Origin: Algorimicrobium sediminis
GTDB lineage: Bacteria > Bacteroidota > Bacteroidia > Flavobacteriales > Flavobacteriaceae
Assembly: GCF_042684585.1 (NCBI RefSeq)
Contig: NZ_JBHULS010000001.1
Span: 248,001 to 312,000 of the forward strand
Reading direction: 5' to 3'
DNA: 64,000 nt
Below, one piece after another: positions 18,267 to 27,600 of this stretch. How positions within the stretch are numbered: the first letter of the stretch is position 1; every line of letters begins with the position of its first letter. The translations under genes were made by a program, and so were the position numbers. Below the pieces are notes generated by a model. It saw only the letters and a program-made list of their open reading frames with translations. It searched no databases and had not been told where the DNA came from.

Positions 18267-19441
18267 AAAAAATAGGACTCGTACTTTCACAACCGCCTAG
18301 CTATTCGGAAACTTTTTTTAATTCTAAAATAAAAGGACTGAAAGAAAACGGACATACGGTGACTTTGTTTACAGGTCCCTGTGTAACGTCCTACAAAGCA
18401 TGCACCCATAAAACCAGTCCAAAGCTTTATGCCTTTTTACCGCAGCAATTACTCAATATGCTTATTGTAGGGGTTCAGCTATTGCCTTATTTAAATCGGG
18501 TGACTAGGTTTTATGTTTTGGAAAAACAAGCAGGTAGCTCAACGAAACGTATCATTGAAAAAGTCTATTTAAATGCCCAGTTATTAAAATTTAAAGGCGA
18601 TTGGTTGCATTTTGGATTTGCCACTCTAGCTATAGGTCGAGAACTAGTTGCCAAAGCAATAGGCGCAAAAATGGCGGTGAGCTTTAGGGGATACGACCTA
18701 AATGTGTACCCCTTAAAGCATCCAGATTGTTACAACTTGTTATGGCAGCATGTGGACAAAGTGCAATCCATCTCTAAATATCTTTTAGCAAAAGGATATG
18801 CGTTGGGGCTGTCAGCAAAAATTCCTTATGCTATTATTACACCTGCTGTGAATTTAGCGACTTTACCTTCAAAAAATATTAATACTTCTGAAAACCTATT
18901 TAAAATAGTCACTATTTCACGGTATAATTGGATAAAAGGGATGGATTATTTAATAGAAACCGCTACTCATTTAAAAACGGCAGGTGTTGCCTTTGAATGG
19001 CATGTTATTGGCTCCGGAACAGCCGATGAAATGGAGCGCTACGTGTTTCACATCCATCAAAGTGACTTGGAACAGCAGCTTATTTTTAACGGAAAGCAGT
19101 CCCATTCCAAAACTTTAAATATTGTAGCTACTGCCAATTTATATGTGCAAACTAGTTTAAATGAAGGGTTTTGTAATGCTATTTTGGAAGCACAGGCATT
19201 AGGTGTTCCCTGTGTTGCTTTTAATGTTGGCGGCATACCAGAAAACATAAAAGAACTAGAAACAGGTTGGTTGATTGTACCTTATGATACAGCAGCCATG
19301 GCAGAACGTATTACAGCTTTTATGAGCTTGCCAAGCGCAGAAAAACAAAAGCTAGCAGACCAGGCCATAGCACGTGTGCAGACACATTTTAGCTTGGAGG
19401 CACAAAAGCAAGCATTTAATGAATTCTATATTAAAAAATAG
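18263..19441 (+). CDS. Glycosyltransferase, GT4 family
   Basis: 392 residues. The acceptor domain contains VSFRGYDLNVYPLKH, similar in position to the HGYD motif of the gene at 6131. The donor domain starts at TISRYNWIKGMDYLIE and has the signature NEGFCNAILEAQALGVPCV, followed by VGGIPENIKELETGWL. The fold and length are complete. It begins within the stop of the upstream GT4 gene (ATGA) and lies 11 bases before the exostosin-like gene. Confidence 0.88.
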   Translation: MKKIGLVLSQPPSYSETFFNSKIKGLKENGHTVTLFTGPCVTSYKACTHKTSPKLYAFLPQQLLNMLIVGVQLLPYLNRVTRFYVLEKQAGSSTKRIIEKVYLNAQLLKFKGDWLHFGFATLAIGRELVAKAIGAKMAVSFRGYDLNVYPLKHPDCYNLLWQHVDKVQSISKYLLAKGYALGLSAKIPYAIITPAVNLATLPSKNINTSENLFKIVTISRYNWIKGMDYLIETATHLKTAGVAFEWHVIGSGTADEMERYVFHIHQSDLEQQLIFNGKQSHSKTLNIVATANLYVQTSLNEGFCNAILEAQALGVPCVAFNVGGIPENIKELETGWLIVPYDTAAMAERITAFMSLPSAEKQKLADQAIARVQTHFSLEAQKQAFNEFYIKK

Positions 19442-19452
19442 AAATCAATCCT

Positions 19453-20514
19453 ATGAAACTATACTACCCCAAACAACATTACGATGCCTCCCAGCGCGGT
19501 CAGGTTTTTCCATTGCTTAAAGCATTTATAAAGGGAGCTGACTTTACAGATGCTCAACGCCAAGCGATGTATAGTGTTAGTGAAACGGATTATAACTTTG
19601 TGGATAATTTAGCCGATGCAGAGGTGGTTGTTTTACCCATGTCTTGGAATTATTATGTAAATGAAAACAAACAACATCTCGCTTTGGAGCTCATAACTTC
19701 TGGTGCTAAATTGAATAAGCAAGTTTGGCTGGTTCTGTTAGGCGATGTTGGGCTTCCCATTCCTGTCTTGCAAAATACCATTGTTTTTAGAACTAGTGGA
19801 TATCGCAGGAACTTACCAGCTTGGCATCAAGGTATGCCTGTATTTATTTCAGACCCATTAAAAGCTATTTATAATACCGATGCACTTGAAGCACGCGATT
19901 ATTCAGAGCGCCCACGTGTTGGTTTTTGCGGTTTAGCGAGCCCGAATAAATGGGACGCCCTTAAAACACGTTGTAAAATTGCTTTAAAAAACCTTGGCTA
20001 CGTTAGTAAACTATATAAACCAATCCCTGAAGCCATACTGGCTGCGCCTTATTTTAGATACCAATGTTTGAAACCACTAATAGCAGATGATAGGATTGCC
20101 GACAATTTTATTTTAAGAAATAAATACCGGGCTGGTGCAGAAACAAAAGCGACCCGAGAGCAAACTACCGCAGAGTTCTATAAAAATATAAAGGATTCTG
20201 ATTATGTGCTTTGCACTAGAGGTGCAGGTAATTTTTCTGTAAGACTCTACGAAACCTTGGCTATGGGTCGTATTCCTGTTTATGTGCATACAGATGGACT
20301 ATTACCATTATCCGACAAAATTGACTGGAAAAAGCATGTTGTATGGGTGGAAAAAAAGGAAATTTCGGATATTGCTGAAAAAGTGCTAGATTTTCATAAG
20401 ACTTTAAATCAGGAGAAGATGCAAACTTTATGTATATCAAATAGATTTCTTTGGAAAGATTATTTTCGTATCGGAGCTTTTTTTAATAAATATAGTAAAG
20501 ATGTCTCAATTTAA
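19453..20514 (+). CDS. Exostosin-family (GT47-like) glycosyltransferase
   Basis: 353 residues. The start KLYYPKQHYD, the segment AEVVVLPMSWNYY, and the C-terminal block DYVLCTRGAGNFSVRLYETL followed by MGRIPVYV are the pattern of exostosin-type GT-B enzymes, in which the R-x-YE stretch sits in the donor site. GT47 enzymes are best known from eukaryotic heparan and plant cell-wall synthesis and also occur in bacterial polysaccharide loci. It overlaps the next gene by 14 bases. Confidence 0.78.
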   Translation: MKLYYPKQHYDASQRGQVFPLLKAFIKGADFTDAQRQAMYSVSETDYNFVDNLADAEVVVLPMSWNYYVNENKQHLALELITSGAKLNKQVWLVLLGDVGLPIPVLQNTIVFRTSGYRRNLPAWHQGMPVFISDPLKAIYNTDALEARDYSERPRVGFCGLASPNKWDALKTRCKIALKNLGYVSKLYKPIPEAILAAPYFRYQCLKPLIADDRIADNFILRNKYRAGAETKATREQTTAEFYKNIKDSDYVLCTRGAGNFSVRLYETLAMGRIPVYVHTDGLLPLSDKIDWKKHVVWVEKKEISDIAEKVLDFHKTLNQEKMQTLCISNRFLWKDYFRIGAFFNKYSKDVSI

Positions 20515-21304
20515 ATTTTTTAGCCAAGATGTAAACAGAATTGTTGGAAAACAAAGATATCGCTTGCTCTTTATTTGGATGAATAGAAATTTCTGGGGTG
20601 TATTATTATATAGAACCGAAAGGGGTTTTTATTTGCTGTTGGGAGAATCCTACCGATTTTTTCGAATTGTTTTACTTCCTTTTTTAAATTTGATTCAGGC
20701 TTATTCCAACGTAGATATACATTACAAGGCTGACATTAAAGGCGGTTTACTGGTGTTACATGCTTCTTTAGGCTGTGTTATTTCTGGTCAGAGTATCATT
20801 GGAAAGAATTTAACGCTTACTGGCGGTAATGTTATTGGAATAAAGAAAAAGTGTGAAAGCGGTTCTTTTAAAATAGGTGATGATTGCACATTGGGTGCAA
20901 ACGCCGCGGTTATAGGGCCTTTAATTTTGGGAAATAAAATTATAATAGGAGCATCTTCATGTGTTGTTACTTATTTTGCGAGTATTCGGATTCCATTGCA
21001 CCAAAAAATTTATCAGGTACCCTGTGCGGATGGCTATGAGTCCCGGTATTTAGAGGTTTATGAAAAAATGAACACGGAGATTTTAGCGTTCTTTAAAAAC
21101 AAACCTAATTTTTTAGTCATGGAAATGGGTGTAAATTTTGACTATACCACGCTTTGCACTTTTTTAAATATAGAAACGATTCCTGAAGACGCCTTCCCGC
21201 ATGCTAGAAATAATAAGAAACGTAAATTACCAAAATATAAGCTATACCGAGATTTGAGATCTCTATATTGGAATTATAAAAAGGATTATAAATACTATAA
21301 ATGA
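20501..21304 (+). CDS. Serine-acetyltransferase-like hexapeptide acyltransferase
   Basis: 267 residues. The central region (about 70-170) shows left-handed beta-helix repeats: DIKGGLLVLHASLG, IIGKNLTLTGGNVIG, FKIGDDCTLGANAAVIG, LILGNKIIIGASSCVV. This is the layout of CysE-like acetyltransferases found in polysaccharide loci, which O- or N-acetylate sugars. The long N-terminal (FKFFSQDVNRIV) and basic C-terminal parts are less conserved. It overlaps both neighbours (14 bases upstream, 4 downstream), so it belongs to the same translational unit as the glycosyltransferases. The acceptor is unknown. Confidence 0.78.
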   Translation: MSQFKFFSQDVNRIVGKQRYRLLFIWMNRNFWGVLLYRTERGFYLLLGESYRFFRIVLLPFLNLIQAYSNVDIHYKADIKGGLLVLHASLGCVISGQSIIGKNLTLTGGNVIGIKKKCESGSFKIGDDCTLGANAAVIGPLILGNKIIIGASSCVVTYFASIRIPLHQKIYQVPCADGYESRYLEVYEKMNTEILAFFKNKPNFLVMEMGVNFDYTTLCTFLNIETIPEDAFPHARNNKKRKLPKYKLYRDLRSLYWNYKKDYKYYK

Positions 21305-22359
21305 TTATTTTACTTTTTTATTCGCGAAACCAAGGTTATTTATCTCAATTTTTTGAGGAGGTATCCGTGCGTTTGGCAGATGACCGTCATGAGGTTCATA
21401 ATTTTTCGCTCAAATCTGAAGCCTATACAGAAAGTAAAAATAATGTACACTTAACCGTAGCGCAAAAAGGGGGCTATTTTAGAAATTATTATGAAGTTCT
21501 TAAAATTATAAAAACGGTAAAACCCGATGTCGTTTTATCGAATTTCAGTTATGTTAATCCAGCATTGCTTTTTGGGAAATTATTTGGCGTTAGGAATAAC
21601 ATTATTTGGTTTCACTCCTTAAATGCGCAGACTGGCGCTACTACAACTAAAATTTTTGTAAAGCGTCTGTTTTTAAAGTTAGCAGACATTGTTATAGCTA
21701 ACTCGCATCATACTAAATTGGAATTGCAATCTGCATTTCATGTGCCCGTCCATAAAATTAAAACCGTGCCATTTTGGTCTCCAATAGCGGGAAAAGGTAG
21801 GGCCAAGCCAAAACCGTTTAATTCGGTTAATCTTCTTAAAATAGGTTGTCCGGGTCGCCTGGTAGGCCATAAGAATCAAGGCATTGTTTTAGATGCATTG
21901 GCTTATTTTGATAAAAGCCATTACCAGTTGCATATTGCAGGTACGGGTTCTAATCAAACACGATTAGAAACACAAGCAGCGGAATTGGGGATTGACAGTC
22001 ATATTGTTTTTCGTGGTCATTTATCGGCAACCGCAATGATTAGCTTTTATAAGGAAATGGATTTAATCATATTACCAAGTTTGGCGGAAGCTTTTGGACT
22101 GGTGTTTATAGAGGCTATATCTTTGGGGACGCCCGTTCTTGTGTCGTCCAAATTTGGAGCGCTTACATTTATGGAACCTACGGAAGCGCTACAACAGATT
22201 ACATTTAATCCGTATTCAAAAGACTCGCTTATTGAGAAATTAAATCCTTATTTTGAGAATAAAGGTTTACCTTCAGATTATTTTAAGAAGTTGTATTACA
22301 ACAATTTTGACAAACATACAATTTATAGCCGTTTAAAAAATATCATACTTACTGAATAA
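21301..22359 (+). CDS. Glycosyltransferase, GT4 family
   Basis: 352 residues. The N-terminal FYSRNQGYLSQFFEEVS and NNIIWFHSLNAQTG belong to the acceptor domain. The donor domain has KIGCPGRLVGHKNQGIVLDA and the signature AEAFGLVFIEAISLGTPVLV. The C-terminal helix is less conserved. It starts inside the stop of the acetyltransferase gene and ends 10 bases before the GT2 gene. Confidence 0.86.
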   Translation: MIILLFYSRNQGYLSQFFEEVSVRLADDRHEVHNFSLKSEAYTESKNNVHLTVAQKGGYFRNYYEVLKIIKTVKPDVVLSNFSYVNPALLFGKLFGVRNNIIWFHSLNAQTGATTTKIFVKRLFLKLADIVIANSHHTKLELQSAFHVPVHKIKTVPFWSPIAGKGRAKPKPFNSVNLLKIGCPGRLVGHKNQGIVLDALAYFDKSHYQLHIAGTGSNQTRLETQAAELGIDSHIVFRGHLSATAMISFYKEMDLIILPSLAEAFGLVFIEAISLGTPVLVSSKFGALTFMEPTEALQQITFNPYSKDSLIEKLNPYFENKGLPSDYFKKLYYNNFDKHTIYSRLKNIILTE

Positions 22360-22369
22360 GTAAATAACT

Positions 22370-23701
22370 ATGCCATTCCACCTCCTAAAATACTTACAAC
22401 CCACCCATTATTTTGCTTTAAAAAAGCGTGATGGGGCTTTTGTGTTTCCTGTGGTTGACCAGTTACCAAGTGCTATTACAAATCAATTAGAACCCGATAC
22501 TAGTTTTAAAAGTGCTTTGTCACAGACTTATGATCTGTCCTGGCAGGCTATACAAAAAGGCTATATAGGCGATGCGGCTACTTACCAGCATTTTGAAGCC
22601 TTGCCTTTGGCGGATAACTATCGTTTCATACGCAAGTACTTTCATCTGGCTTGGGTGGTGTATGTGCTTTTATTTCGATTTGCCAGTTTAAAAAATCCGT
22701 TTAAAGAATGGCGGGCTTTTTATGGCAGCAGGCACACCGCATCTAGTTGCTATTTAGAAACTCCACTTGTACATACCGCTTATGCTGGTTTTGAAAGTGA
22801 CCTGCTTGCCAGGCAGCCCAAGGTGTCTGTTATTATTCCTACTTTAAACCGTTATGTGTTTTTAAAAGATGTGTTAAAAGATTTGGAAGCACAAGACTAT
22901 ACGAATTTTGAAGTATTGGTGGTAGATCAATCCGAACCTTTTCAGCAAGCGTTTTATGAAGGTTATAATTTAGATATTCAAGTAATTCGTCAAGACCAAA
23001 AAGCCTTATGGTTGGCACGCAATACGGCTGTTAAGAAAGCAGCAGGAGATTATTTGTTGTTCTTTGATGATGATAGTCGCGTAGATGCTAAATGGATTTC
23101 AGCGCATATAAAGTGCCTGGATTATTTTAATGCTGACCTGTCTTCAGGGGTTTCTATTTCCAAGGTAGGCGCGGAGATTCCTGCTAATTATAGCTTTTTT
23201 AGAGTTAGCGATCAATTAGATACCGGGAATGTACTTATAAAAAAGACGGTGTTTTATAAGATTGGTTTGTTTGACCGCCAATTTGAAAGGCAACGTATGG
23301 GTGATGGAGAATATGGCTTAAGATCTTATTTACAAGGGTTTTTAAACGTCTCTAACCCGCAAGCCAAACGCCTGCATTTAAAAGTCGATTCTGGCGGCTT
23401 ACGCGAAATGGGAAGTTGGGATGCGTTTCGAACTAAAAAATGGTTTGCTCCCCGGCCATTGCCAAGTGTACTGTATTTTTTTCGGAAGTATTTTGGTGAT
23501 AAATTTGCTATACTAGCCGTAATAAGGACAGTTCCCTTTTCTATAATACCCTACAAATACAAAAAAAATAAAGGCATGATGTTACTCGGAGTTTTTATTT
23601 CCATATTATTATTACCACTTGTATTTATTCAAGTTATTAAATCTTGGAGACTAGCGAGTACGAAGTTAATCGAAGGCGCCAAGATTGATAGTCTCGTTTG
23701 A
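22370..23701 (+). CDS. Glycosyltransferase, GT2 family, with N-terminal extension and C-terminal membrane segment
   Basis: 443 residues. The first 150 residues are a non-catalytic extension I do not recognise. The GT-A domain starts at KVSVIIPTLNRYVFL, continues through FEVLVVDQSEP, and has the DxD site in LLFFDDDSRVD. A hydrophobic segment close to the C-terminus (MMLLGVFISILLLPLVFIQV) should anchor it to the inner membrane. Genes of this layout are common in flavobacterial polysaccharide loci. A 180-base gap containing a perfect hairpin follows. Confidence 0.84.
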   Translation: MPFHLLKYLQPTHYFALKKRDGAFVFPVVDQLPSAITNQLEPDTSFKSALSQTYDLSWQAIQKGYIGDAATYQHFEALPLADNYRFIRKYFHLAWVVYVLLFRFASLKNPFKEWRAFYGSRHTASSCYLETPLVHTAYAGFESDLLARQPKVSVIIPTLNRYVFLKDVLKDLEAQDYTNFEVLVVDQSEPFQQAFYEGYNLDIQVIRQDQKALWLARNTAVKKAAGDYLLFFDDDSRVDAKWISAHIKCLDYFNADLSSGVSISKVGAEIPANYSFFRVSDQLDTGNVLIKKTVFYKIGLFDRQFERQRMGDGEYGLRSYLQGFLNVSNPQAKRLHLKVDSGGLREMGSWDAFRTKKWFAPRPLPSVLYFFRKYFGDKFAILAVIRTVPFSIIPYKYKKNKGMMLLGVFISILLLPLVFIQVIKSWRLASTKLIEGAKIDSLV

Positions 23702-23794
23702 AAAGCAAAGAGCGGAAAGTTGCTATTAAGGTAAGGTAATATGGAGTTTTGGCTTTTTTATAGTTGCTGCGCCTTTTTTTTTGTGAAATCTTCC

Positions 23795-23816
23795 GATTTT
23801 TGCTGAAGCAAAAATC
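23795..23816. repeat. Perfect 9-bp inverted repeat (hairpin)
   Basis: GATTTTTGC, loop TGAA, GCAAAAATC. It sits in the 180-base gap (23702-23881) between the GT2 and GT4 genes, after a T-rich stretch. No T-tract follows on the plus strand, so it is not a typical terminator. It may be an mRNA-stability hairpin or a remnant of a small dispersed repeat. The rest of the gap shows no gene. Confidence 0.6.
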
Positions 23817-23881
23817 ACCTTCTTTCATTTGAGGGAAGGAGCTGTTTTAAAGTTAAAAGTAAAGAGCAAAAACACCTAAAA

Positions 23882-24979
23882 TTGAATAAAAAACGCATAC
23901 TTTTAGTAACTTCCGAATTCCCGCCACAACCGGGTGGTATAGGTAATCATGCTTATTATTTGGCGCTTTATTTAACTAAAAAAGATTTTAATGTTACCGT
24001 AGTTGCCGATCAGCGCGATAGTGAAAATGCTTCCGAAATAGCGTTTGATGCCGCATTGCCTTTCGCCGTGACGCGAATTGCTATAAAAAGGTTTCGGTTT
24101 TTAATGTATTTTAATCGGGTGGTGAAAACGCTTTCCGGTTTTAAAAAAGCCGATACCATTATAGCTACCGGTAAGTTTTCTTTGTGGGCGGTTGCCGCTT
24201 GCTCTTTATTGTATAAACGGCAAACTTTAGCAGTTTTGCATGGTACAGAGGTTAACTTTAAGTCGCTTATGCTGCGAAAATCCATCAATTTGGCACTTAA
24301 ACAGTTTAATAAAATTACAGCAGTTTCCCGGTATACACGGCAATTAGTAGCGCATTTGGAAAAGGAAGTAACGGTAATTCCAAATGGTATCGATTTAAAC
24401 GCATGGCCACAAACCAAGGAAGCAACCAATAGCTTACATGGGTTTCCTATAATTACAACGGTTGGTAGGGTAAGTGAACGAAAAGGGCAAAAGCAAATTA
24501 TTAAAATACTACCCGAACTATTAAAACAGTATCCAAACGCTCAATATCATTGCGTAGGCATACCAACAGAAGCACCTCAACTTCAGGAGTTAGCTGCTAA
24601 TTTGGGGGTAGCAAATCACGTTAAATTTCACGGCGCTTTAACCCATACTAATTTGAAACATGTTTTAGGAGCCACAAATATTTTTGCTATGTTAAGTGTA
24701 GAAAGCACCTCTGGAGATATTGAAGGTTTTGGTATTGCAATACTTGAAGCCAATGCTATGGGGATTCCAGCTATTGGCTCCCGAAACTGTGGTATAGAAG
24801 ATGCTATAAGCAATGGTTATTCTGGGTTTTTAGTAAGCAGTAATCATGGTCAAGAATTTTGTGTGGCAGTAGCTCAAATTTTAAGCAAGGAGGCAGCATT
24901 TAAACAGCAAGCGCGCCATTGGGCAGAACAACACGATTGGCAGCAAATTATTAAAAAATATGTAGCATTAATATCTTGA
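23882..24979 (+). CDS. Glycosyltransferase, GT4 family
   Basis: 365 residues, TTG start. The N-terminus RILLVTSEFPPQPGGIGNHA has the classic GGIG loop of GT4 enzymes, and AVLHGTEVNF follows. The donor domain begins at TVGRVSERKGQKQIIKI; the signature region is EGFGIAILEANAMGIPAIGS, then GIEDAISNGYSGFLV. This is a near-canonical mannosyl/glucosyltransferase-like GT4 member. Its stop overlaps the TTG start of the next gene (TTGA). Confidence 0.89.
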   Translation: MNKKRILLVTSEFPPQPGGIGNHAYYLALYLTKKDFNVTVVADQRDSENASEIAFDAALPFAVTRIAIKRFRFLMYFNRVVKTLSGFKKADTIIATGKFSLWAVAACSLLYKRQTLAVLHGTEVNFKSLMLRKSINLALKQFNKITAVSRYTRQLVAHLEKEVTVIPNGIDLNAWPQTKEATNSLHGFPIITTVGRVSERKGQKQIIKILPELLKQYPNAQYHCVGIPTEAPQLQELAANLGVANHVKFHGALTHTNLKHVLGATNIFAMLSVESTSGDIEGFGIAILEANAMGIPAIGSRNCGIEDAISNGYSGFLVSSNHGQEFCVAVAQILSKEAAFKQQARHWAEQHDWQQIIKKYVALIS

Positions 24980-26100
24980 AAAGTTTAACCATTATATCGC
25001 ACACAGAGCATTACCTAACAGCAGACGGTATGGTAGTTGGATTAAGCGCTACCGTAACCGAAATTAATAGTTTGTTAGCTGTTTTCGATAGTATTATTCA
25101 TGTGGCAATGTTGCATCATACGCCACCACCAATTGGTGCCATTCCGTATATTTCAAATCGTGTAACTTTTGTAGCATTACCTGCTGTTGGTGGCCCAAAA
25201 TTCCGTGATAAATTAACCATTCTTAAACAGCTGCCAAAAATACTGGCGCTAGTAAACAATTCGGTTAGGCAAACAGATTGTTTTCAATTTCGAGCACCAA
25301 CAGGTATAGGCGTGTTTGTAATTCCTTATTTAATCTGGGGGTCGTCCAAAAAAGGTTGGTTTAAATATGCAGGGAATTGGAAACAAACACAGGCACCATG
25401 GTCTTACCGGTTTCAAAAATGGTTGTTAAAACAGCAATCGCGTCGTGTAACCATGAATGGCTATTGGCAAAATGAACCAAAGCATTGCATACCTTTTGAG
25501 AATCCATGCTTAACGGAAGCAGATATAAAAAAAGGCGCTGTAACTGCCGTTGAAAAATCAAATTCAGACTTACTTCATTTTTGTTTTGTAGGGCGTTTAG
25601 AGGCTGCTAAAGGTTTAAACTTACTTCTGGAAACGGTGCGGGGTTTAAACGATACAATGCGTAATAAAATAGCAGCAATTCATGTTGTAGGTACCGGAGC
25701 TGGTTTAGAAGTCTATAAACAATTTGCGGTAAAATGGGCATTGCCCGTAGTTTTTCATGGTTTTTTGGAAAGAAATGCCGTTCATGATATTTATAGGCAG
25801 TGTCATGCCATTATATTACCATCGGCCTCCGAAGGGTTTCCAAAGGTTATTGCCGAAGCTATGAATTTTGGTTGTATTCCCATTGTTTCCAATGTATCGG
25901 CTATTGGTCATTATATTGAAAACAATAAAAACGGATTTTTAATTCGTAATCTGGATGTTCCAGGTGTAACGGCAAGTTTGCATCAATTTATGACATTAAA
26001 TGCCCAAAATTATAAACGTATACGTATTTGTGCGCGACAAGATATTTACAAATTTAGTTACGCCTATTATAACCGCCGTATACAACAGGAAATATTATAA
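24976..26100 (+). CDS. Glycosyltransferase, GT4 family
   Basis: 374 residues, TTG start inside the upstream stop. The acceptor domain contains CFQFRAPTGIGVFVIPYL. The donor domain has FCFVGRLEAAKGLNLLLETV, HGFLERNAVHDIYRQC and the signature SEGFPKVIAEAMNFGCIPIV, followed by IGHYIENNKNGFLI. A 135-base gap follows; it contains a short hydrophobic frame (LVFPVVIGAFISVLSG) without a usual start codon, which I leave uncalled. Confidence 0.87.
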   Translation: MKSLTIISHTEHYLTADGMVVGLSATVTEINSLLAVFDSIIHVAMLHHTPPPIGAIPYISNRVTFVALPAVGGPKFRDKLTILKQLPKILALVNNSVRQTDCFQFRAPTGIGVFVIPYLIWGSSKKGWFKYAGNWKQTQAPWSYRFQKWLLKQQSRRVTMNGYWQNEPKHCIPFENPCLTEADIKKGAVTAVEKSNSDLLHFCFVGRLEAAKGLNLLLETVRGLNDTMRNKIAAIHVVGTGAGLEVYKQFAVKWALPVVFHGFLERNAVHDIYRQCHAIILPSASEGFPKVIAEAMNFGCIPIVSNVSAIGHYIENNKNGFLIRNLDVPGVTASLHQFMTLNAQNYKRIRICARQDIYKFSYAYYNRRIQQEIL

Positions 26101-26235
26101 TGCATAAATCTGGTTTTTCCTGTCGTTATCGGTGCTTTTATAAGTGTATTAAGCGGGTTTATTTCGGTAGCCTTACAAATTATCAATTTTATAGTACCTT
26201 GCAGTTTAAAAATTTAGTTTGAATACCAACACACC

Positions 26236-27600
26236 TTGAAATCCAATTCTACCTACATTAGTGCCATTGGCTTTCATGCCTTATTAGGAATTAGTATTTA
26301 CTTGAATGAAAGTATAGCCAAGCCGTATTTTTTTGTGGCTGTGTTTTATTTTTTGTATCAAGTAGTTAATGCTTCGGATAAATCAAGAACTTTTGAAGTA
26401 TTAAAAGCATGCGCGTACTTTGTTGGAGCAGAGGTGTTTTTTAGAACTACCAAAGGCGCTATTTCCTACGAAATGGGTAAATACATGGTTATTGTATTTA
26501 TTTTAATTGGTATCTTTTACAAAGGACTTTCAGGACGGGCTTACCCTTACTTTATTTACTTATTGCTGTTAATTCCTGCTATTTTTGTGGCCTCAATAAC
26601 CTTGCGCTTTGAGGCTAATTTTAGAACTAATATTGTTTTTGTTTTAAGTGGGCCTATATGTTTAGGATTGGCAGCACTTTTTTGTTACGGCAAACGCATT
26701 AGCTATCAGCAAATGTCGCAAATACTCTTATTTATGGTGCTGCCCATAATAGCGCACACGGCTTATATTTATTTGTACACACCCAATTTAAAAGATGTTT
26801 TAACTAGTGCGGCCTCCAACAGGGCTGCTGCTGGTGGTTGGGGAGCCAACCAAGTGGCGGCAGCATTGGGTTTGGGTATGTTTGTAATGGCGGTTCGGTT
26901 ATTTACAAAATCGCCTACCCTAGTTTTAAAGTTAATTAATGCCACTATTTTGGCACTTATTTCCTTTAGGGCTGTTACAACTTTAAGTCGCGGTGGCGTT
27001 ATTGCAGCGGTTATTGCTATTTTAGTATTTCTTTTTTACTTCTTTAGAAAAGCACCCGCCAAAAAGAAAAACGAGGTGCTAGGAATTTTTGGTTTATTCT
27101 GTTTTAGTTTGGCACTTACTTGGTTTGTAAGTATTAATCAAACCGACGGATTGGTAAATTTACGTTATGCCAATAAAGATCATTTAGGCCGGGAAAAACA
27201 GAACCTTACAACAGGCCGGGCGGAACTCTTTTTAGACGAATTAGAGGGGTTTAAATCAAGCCCTTTCCTGGGTATAGGTGCTAGCCGATCTAAAGACCAA
27301 CGCATAGAGGAAGTTGGCGAAACAACCACCTCGCATAGCGAGTTAAGCCGAACACTTGCCGAACATGGTTTGTTGGGAATTATTATTTTGGTAATATTAA
27401 TTTTAAAACCGTTTAGCATCCGATTAAAAAATAAAGGAAATTATTATTTTTATGCCTTTCTGGTTTTTTGGTTTCTTACTATTAACCATATGTCTATGCG
27501 CACCGCTATGCCAGCATTTATTTACGGACTAGCCTTATTACACTTAACACATGATAAACGTCCTTTACATAGGAAACAACTTAAAAACACAAACGACTAA
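26236..27600 (+). CDS. wzy: O-antigen polymerase / ligase-like membrane protein (Wzy_C)
   Basis: 454 residues, TTG start, with about 11-12 hydrophobic segments. The large periplasmic loop contains NLTTGRAELFLDELEGFKSS and FLGIGASRSK, then TTSHSELSRTLAEHGLLG, the pattern of the O-antigen ligase/polymerase (Wzy_C) family with its conserved Arg and His residues. It would polymerise lipid-linked repeat units on the periplasmic side. Its C-terminus overlaps the next gene by 50 bases. A Wzy enzyme beside an ABC exporter is unusual unless two assembly routes coexist. Confidence 0.84.
   Translation: MKSNSTYISAIGFHALLGISIYLNESIAKPYFFVAVFYFLYQVVNASDKSRTFEVLKACAYFVGAEVFFRTTKGAISYEMGKYMVIVFILIGIFYKGLSGRAYPYFIYLLLLIPAIFVASITLRFEANFRTNIVFVLSGPICLGLAALFCYGKRISYQQMSQILLFMVLPIIAHTAYIYLYTPNLKDVLTSAASNRAAAGGWGANQVAAALGLGMFVMAVRLFTKSPTLVLKLINATILALISFRAVTTLSRGGVIAAVIAILVFLFYFFRKAPAKKKNEVLGIFGLFCFSLALTWFVSINQTDGLVNLRYANKDHLGREKQNLTTGRAELFLDELEGFKSSPFLGIGASRSKDQRIEEVGETTTSHSELSRTLAEHGLLGIIILVILILKPFSIRLKNKGNYYFYAFLVFWFLTINHMSMRTAMPAFIYGLALLHLTHDKRPLHRKQLKNTND

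Noticed and set aside
26101..26235. A hydrophobic frame (LVFPVVIGAFISVLSG) before the polymerase gene, perhaps a flippase relic
   Set aside because: Only about 35 residues, no usual start codon and no family motif; too little to claim a relic.
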